Shown: positions 42,301 through 57,300, counted from the first letter of the stretch. The stretch: DNA of 64,000 nt from Atopsyche davidsoni (GCA_022113835.1 JAILWY010000010.1:11891501-11955500); one strand, 5' to 3'. Made by a program: numbers and translations. Notes: generated from the sequence alone by a model not told the origin.

Positions 42301-45300
42301 ATAATCAATTACGAAAATATACTACCTTTTCAAATGTGATCGGCATTATAAAGAGATGTTTTAATTATAATTTGTCACACTGATTGACTTACTTATTTAG
42401 TAATTTTTTTTATAATTTTGAGTTAAACTTATCTAAAAAACTTACAGAATAGAATAGATATTATGAGAATTAATGTTACATAATAATACTTTTGCCTAAT
42501 GAAGGCTAAGACGTCGGAGCATCGGACAGCAGCAGGTGCGCCGATGGCTTTTCGTACATTTCCGTCGGCGGGACCCTTCCGTCTCTATCTCTATCATCAC
42601 CGCTTGTAGTCTTTAAGTACCGTCTGCTGTATCCAAGATTGTCAATCTCTTAATGTACTTAATATAACATCAGTTTAATTAAATACAATCAAAATTTTAA
42701 CTAATACATGCGTCCGTCGGATAATTATTATATACACCGACGCTTGATGACAGGGTTCAACTTATCCGAGTATATTCAATATGGATATTATTAATTTACT
42801 ACTTTTTAAAGTTAAACTTTCAAAAGTAATAAAATATGCAGTCAAGAAAACCATTAAGTACTTTATATGTGAGATATTATCCAAAGTATTGTAGATCGAT
42901 CAAAGCAATAAATTCTAAATATTATTGTATCTCACTAAGTGGTATACTTAACTATTCTCATCGCTTTACAAGAGGGAACGGTTGAAGCTTTTTTGTAGAT
43001 ACAAAAAACACGCTTACTTTCGTTTCTTTAATTGCAGAAGTAATTTCGTTTGGTAGTAAATGTACCTGTAAAAATGAACCTGACGTCAACAACAAACGGA
43101 AAGAAATTTCGTGCCTAAACAGTGTCTCGCAAGCGAATCATTAAAATGCAGTACTCACTATTTCATCGTAAACTCACTAAAAAATCGTAAACGTCGTCCC
43201 TCCATTTGATTGAGGCTTTGAGATTATTTTAGAAGTTGAATGAGCACTTTTAAATGTAACCAAATTATTATTTTAAATAAACATTATAGAGTTTAGTAGA
43301 GAGTGCAAAAGAAAATTAAATAAATTCAATGAAAACATATTTTAAAAATGTTTTTTTTACTAAAAAAAAATCGTCTAGCGGTCCACACACGCAATAACAC
43401 AACTTAAAACTGAACTAAAAGTAGCTAATACCTTAGTTTTTTGTGTTTTTTTTTTAACTAAAAAATAACCATATAGGAATACATAAAATTCTGTCGTTTA
43501 AAAATATTGCATCGTTGTTAAATTGCTTTTGTATCAAAGCTAAAGTAAAACGCTATATTCTCCTATTTAAAAAAAAAACTTTCTGATGTAATTGCCATTT
43601 CCACAAAACTGCACCGAAACGGCAGTGTAAAAAGTGAACCGAGTTTCACTAATGTACTAACTGCAGCACAGAATATTTTTAATTGATGGATATTGGCAGC
43701 ATGAAAAGTACTGACGCCGAGCGCGTTGGCCCTGGTGAAAAAAAGCGACGAGGAGACGGGGGGAATTATCATCACAACATCCATGAAACAAATCGATCGC
43801 AGTTACATAAAAAAATACCCAACCTAACTAAAGTTCTACGGTTCGCACCTGTGCATATAATTTGAAAAATAAACTTTTCAAATAAATCACCCTACATCCG
43901 TTTAATTTAGTTTCATGCTAATTTAAAATACTGTCACTTACCGCACGTTCATAAATAATAAGTGCAAAAAACTTAAAACTAAATCAGCTTATCTTAACGG
44001 CTTAGCAATCTTTCAATTTTCCCCAATATAAAATATCCTAAATAGGGAGATAAATATAAGATAGATTGACTTTTAAATATGCTTCCTTTAAAATGAAAGT
44101 TTATTTTAATAACACCATCAGACACAATTCAAATTATATTTTTGTTTTGAGGTTTTTATATATAATTAATTCATAAAATTATAATGAACCTAATCCCATT
44201 AAATATTCATTAATTTAAAACCCAAAAGCATTATGGTTTAAGTCCCTCGAAACAACACAAATAGTATTGTCGGCTTGATCCGCGCTCGCCTCCCGTGCGT
44301 CGGACACTCGTAGCTTCGGCTTAGGCTGCCCTTGCATATATATGGTCGATTGAGAACGCTCGATTGGCACCGCTCACATCGCTCACATCGCTCACAGGGG
44401 ATAGGTGGACTAATCATTTTACTAATTAAAAGCTTTGACGTTTTCTCGCGATAAGATATATTATTTTTCCTTCTGATAAGCGCCAATAAGGAAGAAATGA
44501 GTATTTCATTAAACTATCCTTAAAGCCTAAGCTTTAGGCTTAAAGCAGCCTTTAGCCCCGTAAAATTATTATTTATTTAATTTTAGGTTATTCCTAATAA
44601 ATATATATAAATATATGTTCATAATATAAAATCAAACGCCAAATAACAGACAAATTAGTTTTATGTTAAAATATTTTATTTACACAATGCGTTAAAAATG
44701 CATGTTTTTGTAAAAGCATTATTAACAAACAGCTTTACTCGTTTGTTGAAATTAACCGATTTTAATATTACATAACTTTATTTATTTTGGTGAAATAAAA
44801 GGTTTTTATTTCCATGACTAATTTTATTTCCGTCAACAATATTTCCTAAGTTTTATCTTATATAATAGACAATTTTATTTATTTAAAAAAATCACTTTTA
44901 TAATAAAAGATAAATTAATTATACCATCAGATATTACGGTGGCTTCAGTATAGTTTTATTCCAATTTTGTTTTGTTATGTGAATCATAAAATAAATAAGA
45001 ATATTTAAATCATAACATTCATATCAAATTATTTTCTGTCTCAGAATTACAATATAAATACATCGTGCGTCGATCTGTTTGACCAATAACATTCTAGATG
45101 GATCATGCGTCTCTTGAGAAATTTCGCGAATCACCTGAGTGATAGAATAATGGATTGCTTAAATTGATTTTTAAATAACTTGAATTAGGTTTACTTGAAA
45201 TACAAATATAATGCAGCGATATTTTATTTGGTTAATACTTTTCTACTTCATTCGTGCGTCCTGTACTCGTACAACAATGAAAATCATTTTGCACAATCTC

Positions 45301-48300
45301 TGATATCAAATTATATAAGATAATATTCCATAGTTTACAAACATCTAATGAATACATCAGCGGCTTGCAATAGACTAAAACTATTAGGAAACAGTTCTTG
45401 CCGTAAAAGTTTACATAAGAATTACTACATATTGCAGAAATCTTAAAGTGGTTTTTTTTAAATTGCGCTTTTACAAATGAAATTGTGAAGAAATTTGGCA
45501 TTTGAAGCAAAATTTGTAAAGACATTTAGATATACATAAAGAAATAACTTGTTCGTCCAAAGTCATCGGTCATTCGGTGCATTTCAACTGAGCGGCAAAG
45601 CAAACTGGTAAATTGAGATTGCAATGAGCCCCTTGCAGGTTCGGTAATGACTTGTGATTGGGTGACGCGAGCCGTGTGAGTACTGAAGCCTTGTGTTTGC
45701 AGCCGGAGTGCCCTGGCGCGCGGGCCCCCGCAAGGGCGGCAACGTGCACCCCCGCCGATCCCCCACCGGCCTCCGCCACACTCGCAGCCAGGTAATGAGC
45801 ACTACTGTTTATATTCAAATAAATATAGATTGCTATCGAGTATATCTCCGTGATGAACTAATTAAATCTTTTTAATACTGTAGATATTTCATACAAAATC
45901 TCAAAGCTCACATTGTCCTCGCGAGAGTCGTAGAGTGACTCACCAGCACACCGCAAGTTCTATAAGACATACACTAGCCAGCGAAACACGACGATCTAAT
46001 GAGACCAGATAAATATATTTCAACAGATGATTTTTATAAATACATATTTCCACGGTTTATAATATTTTTGTGCTCGCAGAATTTTATTTTCGACTAGAAT
46101 TGTAGGTTTTTAAAAAATAATACAAAAGAATCCTATTTTGAAATAAAAACGTAAAAAAGTCTGCATTTTGCCCTTAGTACGCATTGCGGACAAAATAGTA
46201 AAAATTACGTACTATTGTCATGTGCATATCGACTGTTTCAAACCGAATTATGAAAAAAATATGCTGGTTTTTGAAGTATCTCCACGCCAGGCCACGCCGC
46301 TCGGGGCACCGGAGGGATTGCCGAAAATAATTCCCAGGGCTGGCGTGAAAGCTCGTTAATAACTGAGAGATTTTGACGGGTCAAAATTGATGCAGTTTAA
46401 TCGAGAGAGAGAGGGAGCCTACAATATACTCTATATTTACTCACACGTCACAGGGATATAGGAAAATTAATGAGAAGCACACGCCTGTTACTGAAATATC
46501 GTTTAATGCATGTTTTTTTATTTTATAACCCAAATATATACATTTCAAAATCAACACAAAATAATGTCACGAATGTAACATTTATCCATTAGAGTTCAAC
46601 CCAAATATTGAATTTATACTATAATAAGAAGAAAACAAATATTCTAAAGAAAACGGATATTCTAAAGATAGAAGCGGCATATTGAGAAATTCGAATTGTC
46701 AAAGATTCAAGACGACCGATCTGACATTACACAAAGAGTTGCAAACTAATATTAAAATTGCATCATTATGCGGGAGCGACTGCAGAACGCGAGGACAGGC
46801 CGAGGTTGTATTACACATGGAAAAAGACTTAAATATAATTAATTTGAAAGAATACACCAAAAATCTATCCGAATACCGGAAGCAGTGCTGCAAAACCTTA
46901 ACAATTAACGTAGACTAAATCATCGCTTTCACTGAATATGAATTTTTTGAGGTATACATTTGGTAGTAATAATAATAATCATTAGAAAATAACCAGTGTT
47001 CACCATAACATGCACGAGTGGAATACGGCTACAATGCCAGGAGTCGAGGAGCGAGGTCAGAGCTGCTCGCGCTCAGTCGGTTCGCGTCCTTGTTTAGGGG
47101 TCGGAGCAGGACTTCTTCAACTTGTTCCTGCCACCGAACGCCGCGGATTGCCGTCAAGTAGCAGTTCCGGCCATCGGAGGGGTCCGAGTAGGGTGAGTCG
47201 ATACACTCCAAACTTTCCTTTAGAGCTGAGGATATTTGCGGCGACTGCAACTTCTGTAGTAATGTATGGGTCAATTGTTAATAAAATTTTGATTTTTCAA
47301 TTTAAAGTCATGTCTTAATTTATATTTTCAGTTATTTATTTTCGTATACTCTACTAAGTCAAGCAGGTGGTCTGATACCTGTAAAGAGTTAAAGGCAGTC
47401 GTTCAACTCCACTGCAGATTTTACCTTTAACGTTAATAACTTGAATTCATCTCGCGAGTGGGTTTCAAACTCCCGGGCTGGCTCTCTATTGCTCTTTCAG
47501 CCTCAATAGTACGCGCCATCTATCATGGAAACTGCGATATCTTCTACAACAATGCATTCAATCACATTACTCATTGAGAGTATTACTTCATGTTTCTACT
47601 ATTTTTCGATTAATGATTTTCGAAAATTGGGAATGATACTTAAACTAAAGTAACATATATAAACAACCATTCAATACGTATTCGTTTGTATAACCTTATA
47701 TGAGGGTGAATAATTATATGGCTGTATACGTTAGAGTCTAACGTATACAGCCGATGATCTATTTAAAATAATTTATCAAACATTTCACAAATTTACGAAT
47801 AATTTAAAAAGCCGACTATCATTTCACAAAGAAATAAAATGAAGTCAGCCCCGCAAAAATTTAAACTAAGGGTATATTTTTCAAAAATAATATCAATTGG
47901 TTTATGGAAAACGGGCACCAATAGACAATAAACTTTTTTAAATAAATATTTTGATTTGAAAAATAGATAACTCTCTCGTTCATCATTTCTTTCATAACGT
48001 ACAACACGCCACAGCTTTCCATGCTTATTTATCAAGACTAAGTTCTATTATGAAAAAAAAATATTTTTCTCGTTTTGAGCTATCGCATCATAAAGTCTCT
48101 GGCATATTCTTAAACCATATTGAGGTTTCCTAAAATATTAAATATTTTTCATAGGTTATGTTGGGTTTATTTGAGTAAATTTATCTTCCAAAATTTCAAA
48201 ATAAATATAAAGAATAGCACATTTCCATGTATTTTTTAAATGGATATTCAAAGCGCTTACACAGACCAAGAACAGTCGATAAGATTACGAGTGTACTTGC

Positions 48301-51300
48301 AGGGACGCCGTGTCGTCGGTGATGGGGGTCCCGCTGTCCCCCACGGCAGCCCTGGAGCTGATGTGCTGCTCCGAGTCGGTGGCCCCCATCCCTCTCTCCA
48401 TGGACTCAGCCTCCCTAGCTGGTCACAGTGTCCGTTTGCTTGGTAAGACGTCTCATCTTTAAATGCCAGTTTGAGAATTCACGACCAAATAGCTTATCTC
48501 TGATTGGCGGCTCGACGGCTGGATAGAAGGTTACACCTGCTAATTATATTAAAGGTTAACGATTCAAAAGTTATTTGTTGTTTTTGGTTTTAAAGGGAAA
48601 GTAAGTTTTCGATGAAGATCTCTCTAATTTCCCTGCCCACATCGAGGCAAATCCCAAATATGCTGGTTTCCTTGTCTACATATAGCTTTTTGGTCCTAAT
48701 TCTTACGCAGTAAGTAGATTGATTATTCCCTATGGGAAGTAATGCAACGTGCTGTCAATACCTGATTCGTAACCATAGTATAACCTTTTTTTATTCCATC
48801 ATCTTCTTACTCACCAGTCTACATGGCGGGTGAGAATAAAATAAGGGTAAGGAGACCATCATGTATTAATGGATATAAAACCACTTAAATCCAGAAATTT
48901 TGCACATACAAGCATATCGTTTTCAAAATCAAATTCTTATAAATAGATATATGACTGTATATTCAGTGTATTGAATAATCACTAGAACACCCATCGGCTA
49001 CAATTTCATGAGCTTATAGGTTTTGAGAAGTCTTATAAAATGGATGATTTACACAAAGTACACCGAACAAAGTAGTCAGAGGATTTGACATTTAGAAATC
49101 GGCGTAAGTATTTAAGGCCTGCAAAAAGTTACGAGACTCCCGATCACCGCAACTAAACCTCAACGTAGACAGGAGAATAAATCGCCTTAAATATATATTA
49201 ATTTATTTTTCCGTTAACGTCTTTCTTCAGCAATTGTCTTTCAATTCCTTTCGAAAAAAATTAATATGATCTCACATAGATATAATACAAGTATATAATT
49301 TATAACATTTGATTGCGGGCCCCCCCATCTTAAAGAGACAAACTATTTTTAATAAATTATGGGCTCATAATAAATTTAAGTGATTTATATTTTGATATTT
49401 GTTCACAGATCGAGCACAAAAGGCAAAGAACTTTTTCAAGAAGGATACTGGACCGGTAAGAGATTTTTGGGTGAATTGTATATTATTTATTTCTTTAGTA
49501 AATTTCTAAATAACATTAATATAAAAAAAAATATTATGTATAGGCTTTGCATTCGAGTAAATTTTAATAAGTTATTTTTTGTCGATCTTTAATGTGCAAT
49601 GTATTAATGAGGTGGATACATTATTTGAAGTTCTAATTCATTATTATTAGTATAAAACCTGGCAAGTTTAAATTTACGGACCCCTATGTTTTCAGAGAAA
49701 TAGTTGACAGAATAGAAGAATGGGTGTCGATATTCCCTAGTAGCGGCGATTTATTTTATTTGCCTTTATGTTGAAATTTCAATTATTGAGGTCACCGGTA
49801 ATTTCTGAATGGAGCTCAATATTATAACAAAACAATGGTTTATTTAAGCACTGTAAAATATAAAGTTATAATAATGAAATTGTGTAACTGATTTACAATT
49901 CTGATGAATAAAATTAGTTTTAAAAGTACCTCGCACAGGAATGGCAATACAAATAATAAGTACTAGCTTTGGTTTATCAGCCAAAAAAGCAAAAGATAAA
50001 CAGTATTGGATGTACTTTTTATCAAGTAGGACCGATGACGGCTAATTTTATCACAGTAACTGAAATTAGTAAGTGGTTATTCGTGTAGGACGCAAAGGTA
50101 CGCGAGGCGGCGCGGTTGTGGAGCAAGTCAGCCGAGGGGGGCGCGCGCCCCGTGCCAGCGCTGCCGCCCTCCACCCCCCCGGGGCCCCGCCTGGAGATGC
50201 GTGTGCCCCCCAACGCACACGTCTACAACCACAAGTGGGCTGCCGGCTTCAGCACCAAGGTGAGTAATCAGCACCAGTCCGTCACACGACCACAGCTCTA
50301 CAGCGATTGCGCTGCGAGTGCGCTGCCAGCTAAATAATTGAGTTTGACGTTACTGAAATAGGCGCGACTAGATTTAAATTTGTTTGGAATTTGCTCGTCG
50401 GGCTCGAGACTCGCGCTCCCTCAGAGGATCGGCGCGACACTCGACTACAGGGGAAAAAAACAATGTTTGTAAACCGCTGAGATATCATCACTGACACGCG
50501 GCACAGACGCGGCTCGCACAGAAGGCGGTTTGCCATGCTATAAATAGATGCAGCCTTGTATTATGTCTGCGCTAACTACACTTATCACTCAGAAAACCAC
50601 GTTTAATTATTAATCAAGTATTAGAGCACCAATTGCTCTCTCCATAGCCACTGGAGGATACAGGTCTCGCATCTATATTTACGGTTTCACTTATGGTATT
50701 ATTTATAATATTAACATTTATGGAAATACTAAATAAAAAATACTTAAACCTATTTTAATCATTAAAAGTATTATGTGAATTGGCACACTACTTTTTACTA
50801 ATAGCCGTATCGTAAGTCTGACAGCAAATTAAAATTAACTTACAAATGATAATTCAGCAATTTTAAGGTTAAATAATACAACACTGGCTTAATCATACTC
50901 AAATCTATGAAAATGAATTTAAATCTGCTTTACACGAAAACCTTTCAAAACTACTGGCCAAAAAAACCGAGATATTTAATGTAATAGGAAGAACGTAATC
51001 CTGAAATATTTGGCGTTAAAAACCCATCCAGACTTTTTTTTATTCAACAGCATGTTTTAAGTACACGATTCTCATAGAAAAAAACTTTTCTAAGGAAATA
51101 AAAAGTACGCTCGAGCTATCGCAGACGGTTAGTTTAATCTCAATCTAAATCTTCAAATTTTGTTTAATTCAATACCCGAGTATGCATATTGTGAATTGAC
51201 TGTAATACCAAAGAGTATAAGCTCGAATTATACCGAATTAATTACTCTTCCGAGTTCAGTTCTCGTCATTTAAAACTTCACATTTTATATTAAAATACAC

Positions 51301-54300
51301 ATGAATATAGGAATACAAATTTATTGAATATTTAATATAAATAATTGATTCCTTGGTTTCACATCCCATTTATATATATATATATATATAACTATATTAG
51401 GAAATTAATATAATTTTCTTCGTTGTACTTTTTGATAACGACATATAAATCCGTATTACTGGTAACCGATGCTCCACAGACGGACCCGGTGAGGTTGGAT
51501 CAGCTGACCGCGGCGCTGCACGCGCTGGCGCGCTCGGGCGTGCCGGTCGCGCCCGGCTTGACGAGCCCCGCGCTCAGCGCGCCCCAGTGGGAGACCCTGT
51601 CGCGCGTGCGGTCCGCGCAGCTGGAGTACCTCATGGACATGAGCGGTGAGCCCCTGCCATCTTCGAAGCTTTCGAGGAACGATTTGTGTACAAAAACTAG
51701 CTTAATTTGATTTCCCAAGTCAACAAGAAGCGTCAAAATAGAAGTAAAGAGAACTTCATTTTTATGTTTCTATATAAAAACAATGTGAACAAGTACAATT
51801 ATTATCATAATATTTATTATTATCCTTTAGAGTTTTTCAATGCATTTTAAATACGATAATGCTATTAAAAGTATTTCAAAAATTTATTGATTTTTCATTA
51901 GGACAAGAGCAGTTAAAACATCAATAATACCAGCTTATGAAGCAGTTTTTTTTATCTTTACCTAAATCTACATATTAATTATTTATTTATACAAGGCTGT
52001 AATTTAAAGCTTCACTACTCCATCAACCACTGTTTTGAGCATTTACAGATGGTCAAATTGCCGAACGATTTAGGCTTGTCATTTTACTGGAAGTGTTGAA
52101 ATGAATTTTATTTTCAAGTAATTGTGTATTCTTTTAAGACATGTCCGAAGAAGAAGCTCAGCGGCAGCGGGTGATTTTTGAACTGGTCGTGACTGAAGCT
52201 AATTACATCGACGATATCCGCACTTTAGTCGAAGTAAGTTTCGTCTTGGAACTTATAATTGTGAATGTTGAATCGAATGAGTGGGAATGTGCGAGGGACT
52301 TGTGAGCGCGCGCTGATTCTACAAGCGTGTCGATGACGTTAATATACTGAAAAAATATTCGTCCGTTTTAGTTGTTCCAGTCGGTGGCCGTGTCCCTCCA
52401 CGCAGATGGCCACCTGCCGGGGCTGAACCTGAATCGCTTGTTCTCCAATCTGCCCGAGATCCTCGCGGTCAACCTTTCATTCTGGGGGACCTCCATTTAC
52501 CCAATGCTAGCCGACACGCTGCTTCGGAGGCAGAAGTAAGATTTCCCTGAAGATAGCGTTTGGCGCAATGGCTATGTACAACTCGAATCAAACGTTTTAT
52601 AAATTATATTTTTGCCACTCATCCGGACGACAATAATTATTTTTCGTGTATATAGCTCGCGTATCGCGCTTTTATTGTTCGAGTGTAATGTCGTGCAATC
52701 CTTTTGCAGGTTTAATACGCAGCTTCTGTGTGACGGCTTCATCAACTTTGACCTGCGGTTCCTCCCCTACGACCGCTACGTCCACGACAACGTACAGGCC
52801 CAGAAGTACGCCCGCGAGCTCCTCGGCTCCAGCGCCGCCTTCGCCCTGTTCGCCGCGTGGTGTGAGGCGCAAGCGCAGTGCAAACGGTTGGACGCTTCAG
52901 CACAATGCATCATGGATTCCATCATATAAGTCACCCGCTGCAGTGTTGTTTTGATTAAACGCTCTCGTTACATTACAGACTGAAGCTCGCAGATCTCATC
53001 GTCAAGCCGATGCAGCGCTTCACCAAGTACCACCTCCTCTTGAAGAATATTCGCAACGCCACCCCTTACGAACCAGAGAGAACCACTTTGCGAGTTCTGT
53101 ATCGCAACACAAAGCGCTTTGTCGATGACGTCAACGACTCCATCCGCATCCGCGACGAGGCCGATGGCCTCGCGTTGCTCGTGGAGCGCATCGATAGCTA
53201 CGACGCCGTGGTAAGTGTGTCCTTTGGTCTCTTCCGGGCGCCCGGTCGGCGATGACTCTTATCGGTAGTGACTCGGAAGTGACCCCTGTACTCTTTCGCC
53301 CCGCAAGGAAACGCGCGAAGAAGACATCGAACGCGTGCTGCGCCAGCACACAGACATGGACTTGTGCGGGATAATGCCAGGCTGCCGAACAACCTACCGT
53401 CGCGCCCTCATCTTGGAGGGCGACCTGCGCTTCCGCGACCCCCGGGACAGCAAGGTGGGTTCTCCATCTCGTCAGCAGCTTGCGTTTGATCTTTTGATGG
53501 CATTATTTAAAATATAATTAAACTACGCGCCAGCATAATGCATAAATGGATTTTTCATTCTAAACCTTAAATTTAAATCCCGAAATATGCTATACATTTT
53601 AACTGTGATTTAAATTTATTTCTAGCGTGTAATAATTTAAGGTTACTACTATTTGCTAAATTTGATCATAAATTTCATTTACTATCAAAAGTATTTATAT
53701 TTGAACAAACATTGCGGGCGATCGCTTTAAAAGTGCGGCGTGTTTAAGTAACAATCGTAGGCGAGTTGTCGTTATATAACCCAAAAAGTAATGTGAATTA
53801 TATCTGTTTTAGCGTTGTATATTTACATCCATCGATAGAATTTTAATGGGTGATTTTTTCTAATAGTTGGAGATTAGGGCAATGCTGTTAACCGATATGT
53901 TCCTGGTTGGCGTGGTCTCCAAGATAAAGAAGAAAAACCAACCCGTAACTTATAGGATAGTGCGGTGAGTGAGAAAACTACTTTTATGGAGCAGATGTTT
54001 GATTTAAAAAATGAAACAACCATTATTCTTAACGAAAAGTTGTTTTTTCTCTCTTATAGACAAAAGTACATGATGGATAAGATACGAGTTTATCCTCAAT
54101 GGAATGACAGAAATGAACTTGTCTGCATTTTGGTCATCGTCGTGGATGAAACCGGAACCGCCATCACCTATTTCTGCCTGAACGACTCGGAATTGAGGCG
54201 TCAGTCGGGCTCCCCACCCCCTAACCTCAAGGCGAGTTAGCCTTAAAAATAGAGATGACATTTGAATTATTTTAACTCATAATAATAATTTATGCAATAC

Positions 54301-57300
54301 AGAATATTTTATAAAGTTTAATTGGTGTCAACGCCGTTCGAGAGGCGTTAGTATTTAACTTAATTCTGTAGATTATTAGACCAGCCTGCGTACACTCTAA
54401 TTAAAATAATTGAAATTCACGCAGCAGTGAAGCTCGGTATGAGTATTGTAGAAGTAATGTGTAATTGTGTTGTAACGCAACAGGCGTGGCTGTTCGCCTT
54501 CCGCGAGGCGCAGGAGACCTTGCACCTCGCTCGTCACTACACCCATTTGGGGGTCTACGAAATCGAGACCGAATCCGAATCGCCGTCTGAGTCTGAAACA
54601 GAGAAGAAGGTTAGTTGCTTACTTTCCAGAACGTTCAAATGAATAGACGCCTTAAAATACCTGATCAAGTACTAAATTTGTGTGTTTAATGTATCAGAGC
54701 AACACCGAAAAGGCCATGCGTGCAGCCCGCAGGCGAGTCAACTCCCTGATGCGCCAAGGAGCTTCCGTAGAAACGGATAACACTGAAGGTGGCGTATTTT
54801 TATGTTAAATTGAAGATAAATGATGCCTGAGCATGCTTACCGACCGATGATTGTATTGCAGGTTCCGTCGGGGTCATGGTTGGCGGAGCGGGGGGGCGGG
54901 TCAGCGCACGCGGCGGCCGCTCTCGCGCCGGCTCGCACGCCTCGCACGCCTCGCACGCATCGCACGCATCGCACGCATCGCACGCATCGCACGCCTCCCG
55001 CATGTCCAGCCTGCAGCACTCCCGCAGGTACCCATCCATTCTACTTTACGACTGTCTACTGAAAGCATCATCTTTGGACGGAGAGAATGTCGCAGGTGTC
55101 GACACCTCAATAGACATTTTATTTATAGTACTCTTTGTAAATCATTTGACTTCGACCAGTAGTTACTGATACGCAACCAGTGCGTGTTAAAAAAGTAAAA
55201 GTATTGAAATACACAGTTATCGGCCCGATTACTATCTAAGAGATCGCAATCTAAAGAGACAAAAGAAATGGAGACGGGCGATATTTTTAGATGTCGGACC
55301 GTCAACGACTCCAGGTGTGCTATAATTTAAAGGATACCCCAAAGTATATCGATAAAATGCGATCCTCCAAGGCACAGAGCTGCAAGCAGGACGGACCAGC
55401 AAACTTTCACATTTCAAAACTCCCCTGCAGCTTTAAGAACCAAAATTATTACTTGCTCCTTTAAATATTTTTAAGTGCTTCTAGTTGTTTTATTGAATAT
55501 AAAATTAATATATTATTGATTTCAGCGGGTCGTACGACATCTGTGAGTGGGGCGTTCGAGCCGGAAGTGCCGACACATCTACGGATCGCCGCACCACCTC
55601 CATGAGCAGCGAGGAAGGCGCAGGGTTGAGTCTCGCGTTGGTGCCCACTCCCGATGTGAGTAATTTATAAAATTGGAAAGTCTATTTATACAAAAAAAGA
55701 AGCTTTCTTTCATAATTTATTACATTAACATGAACGTTTTCTTATGGATAATTACTAAGTCTAAAATAATTAATTTATATAGTAAAAACATGAAATATGA
55801 GTTTGGTGATCAAAACCTACATACCACAAACCGGAAACTTCAGTTTTATAGTTTAGTTTATTATGAATAAGTTTTTAAAACACGCACTCGTTTTATGTTT
55901 GAAATTCCCATATGTTGTTTCTCAGGAGCTTATTAAGTTTTCTTTACCTCTTGGTGTATTGTTTTTAGACAGATAACTGAGTTGGAGTATTAACCTACTT
56001 GAAGTATATTTAATTAGAACTTTTCAAAACAATCTAGTTCGTGATGGTGACGATAGGATTACTAAGATATTTTTTGTTGCATATGCAGATGCTACGCGCT
56101 CGTAGTCCTTCTCAGCGCGGGGGGCGCTGCACTCTCGGGGGGGCTGTGACCAGTTCCCCCAACACCCTCACGGTGCAGCCTCTGCTTATGGGACAGAGCC
56201 TTCCCGACTTGGGAATTCACATCGCGTAAGTAAATTTTAATCGATCAGACAAAAAAGATCAAGTCCTATAGAAAATAATAAAATATGATAATTTGTCCTT
56301 ATTCCCTGAAGCCTTATTAATGAGACTACACGATGATGTGTGATCTTTAAGATCAAGGGATGGCCCGAATCTGATGTGCCAGTCTAAAAAAATAATGAAA
56401 AGGTCACACCATAATCACTAAGCGCTGAATCGTGGCGGGTGCGGCGGGACTCTAGCGAATGAGTGAAAATTGTGCCTTTAAATTGTTTGCATTCAGATAC
56501 ATATGTAGAATTTCTAAATGTAAATTGGCGAAACTTATGAATAATTAGAAGTTATCGAATAGCTAGTGATTCTAATGACGGGTGTGTTACAGGACCGGAT
56601 CTTCTGGAGACGTGAGCCTCAGTGTCCCGCGAGGTCTTCCCAACATCATGTGCATGCCCAGCACCTCGGGGACTTCCAACGGATCCCGCCTTGGCCCGGA
56701 CAACCGCGGCACGAGCTATCCGCCACCTAGCCCTACCAGGTAATAAATCAAGAATAAAAACAAACAACAATTTCATATTAACTGTCGGTGCCTTCTTCCT
56801 CCGTTATTGACCTAGCAGCGCAGAGTTGTCAAAAAAATTCAAAATATAAGTAATATTCAGTCAATGTTTCACGATTGGTTTTACTATCGATATTAAATAA
56901 TTGTTTCTTTTCCTAGGGCATCCTTGCGTCGTGGTTTGGCATTCCAAGCTTCTCCCAAGAAGCCCCTGGTGAAGAGTCGACGCGTTTCTCGGGACGCTGG
57001 CTCGGCTGCAACTCGGCGAGATAAGGTAACGCTATTGATGTCATCCCTTAAACGGAGCATCTCTTTTTAATATAGTGCCCGGCGCAAGAGTGCAGACTTA
57101 AAATTCAAATTTAATTTCAATGCACTATGATACGCACTCAAATTTAAAGCGATAATTTGGCTTAAGCAGTCTTTCACTCTTGGAGTAAAGCATGAAAACT
57201 TAATAAAAATACTTTACAGATTTTGAACAACGTTTCAAACGCCAAATATGACGAAACACAGAATAACATAACTTTTCAACCGAGACAAAATTTGAGGGGG

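Noticed and set aside
42500..42620. GC patch in intron 2 considered as an extra exon
   Set aside because: The only acceptor-donor pair (25 bases) would break the phase between exons 2 and 3.
47010..47318. A 102-codon frame overlapping exon 4
   Set aside because: It ends in a phase that does not fit exon 5. The real exon starts at 47098 in another frame.
48240..48446. A 68-codon frame overlapping exon 5
   Set aside because: Shadow frame; the phase set by exons 4 and 6 gives the Ras-binding-domain frame instead.
54800..55110. Several Cys-Asp-Ala, Arg-Met-Ala or His-Arg-Thr repeat proteins around exon 18
   Set aside because: All are other frames or the opposite strand of the 9-base repeat; only one frame joins exons 17 and 19.
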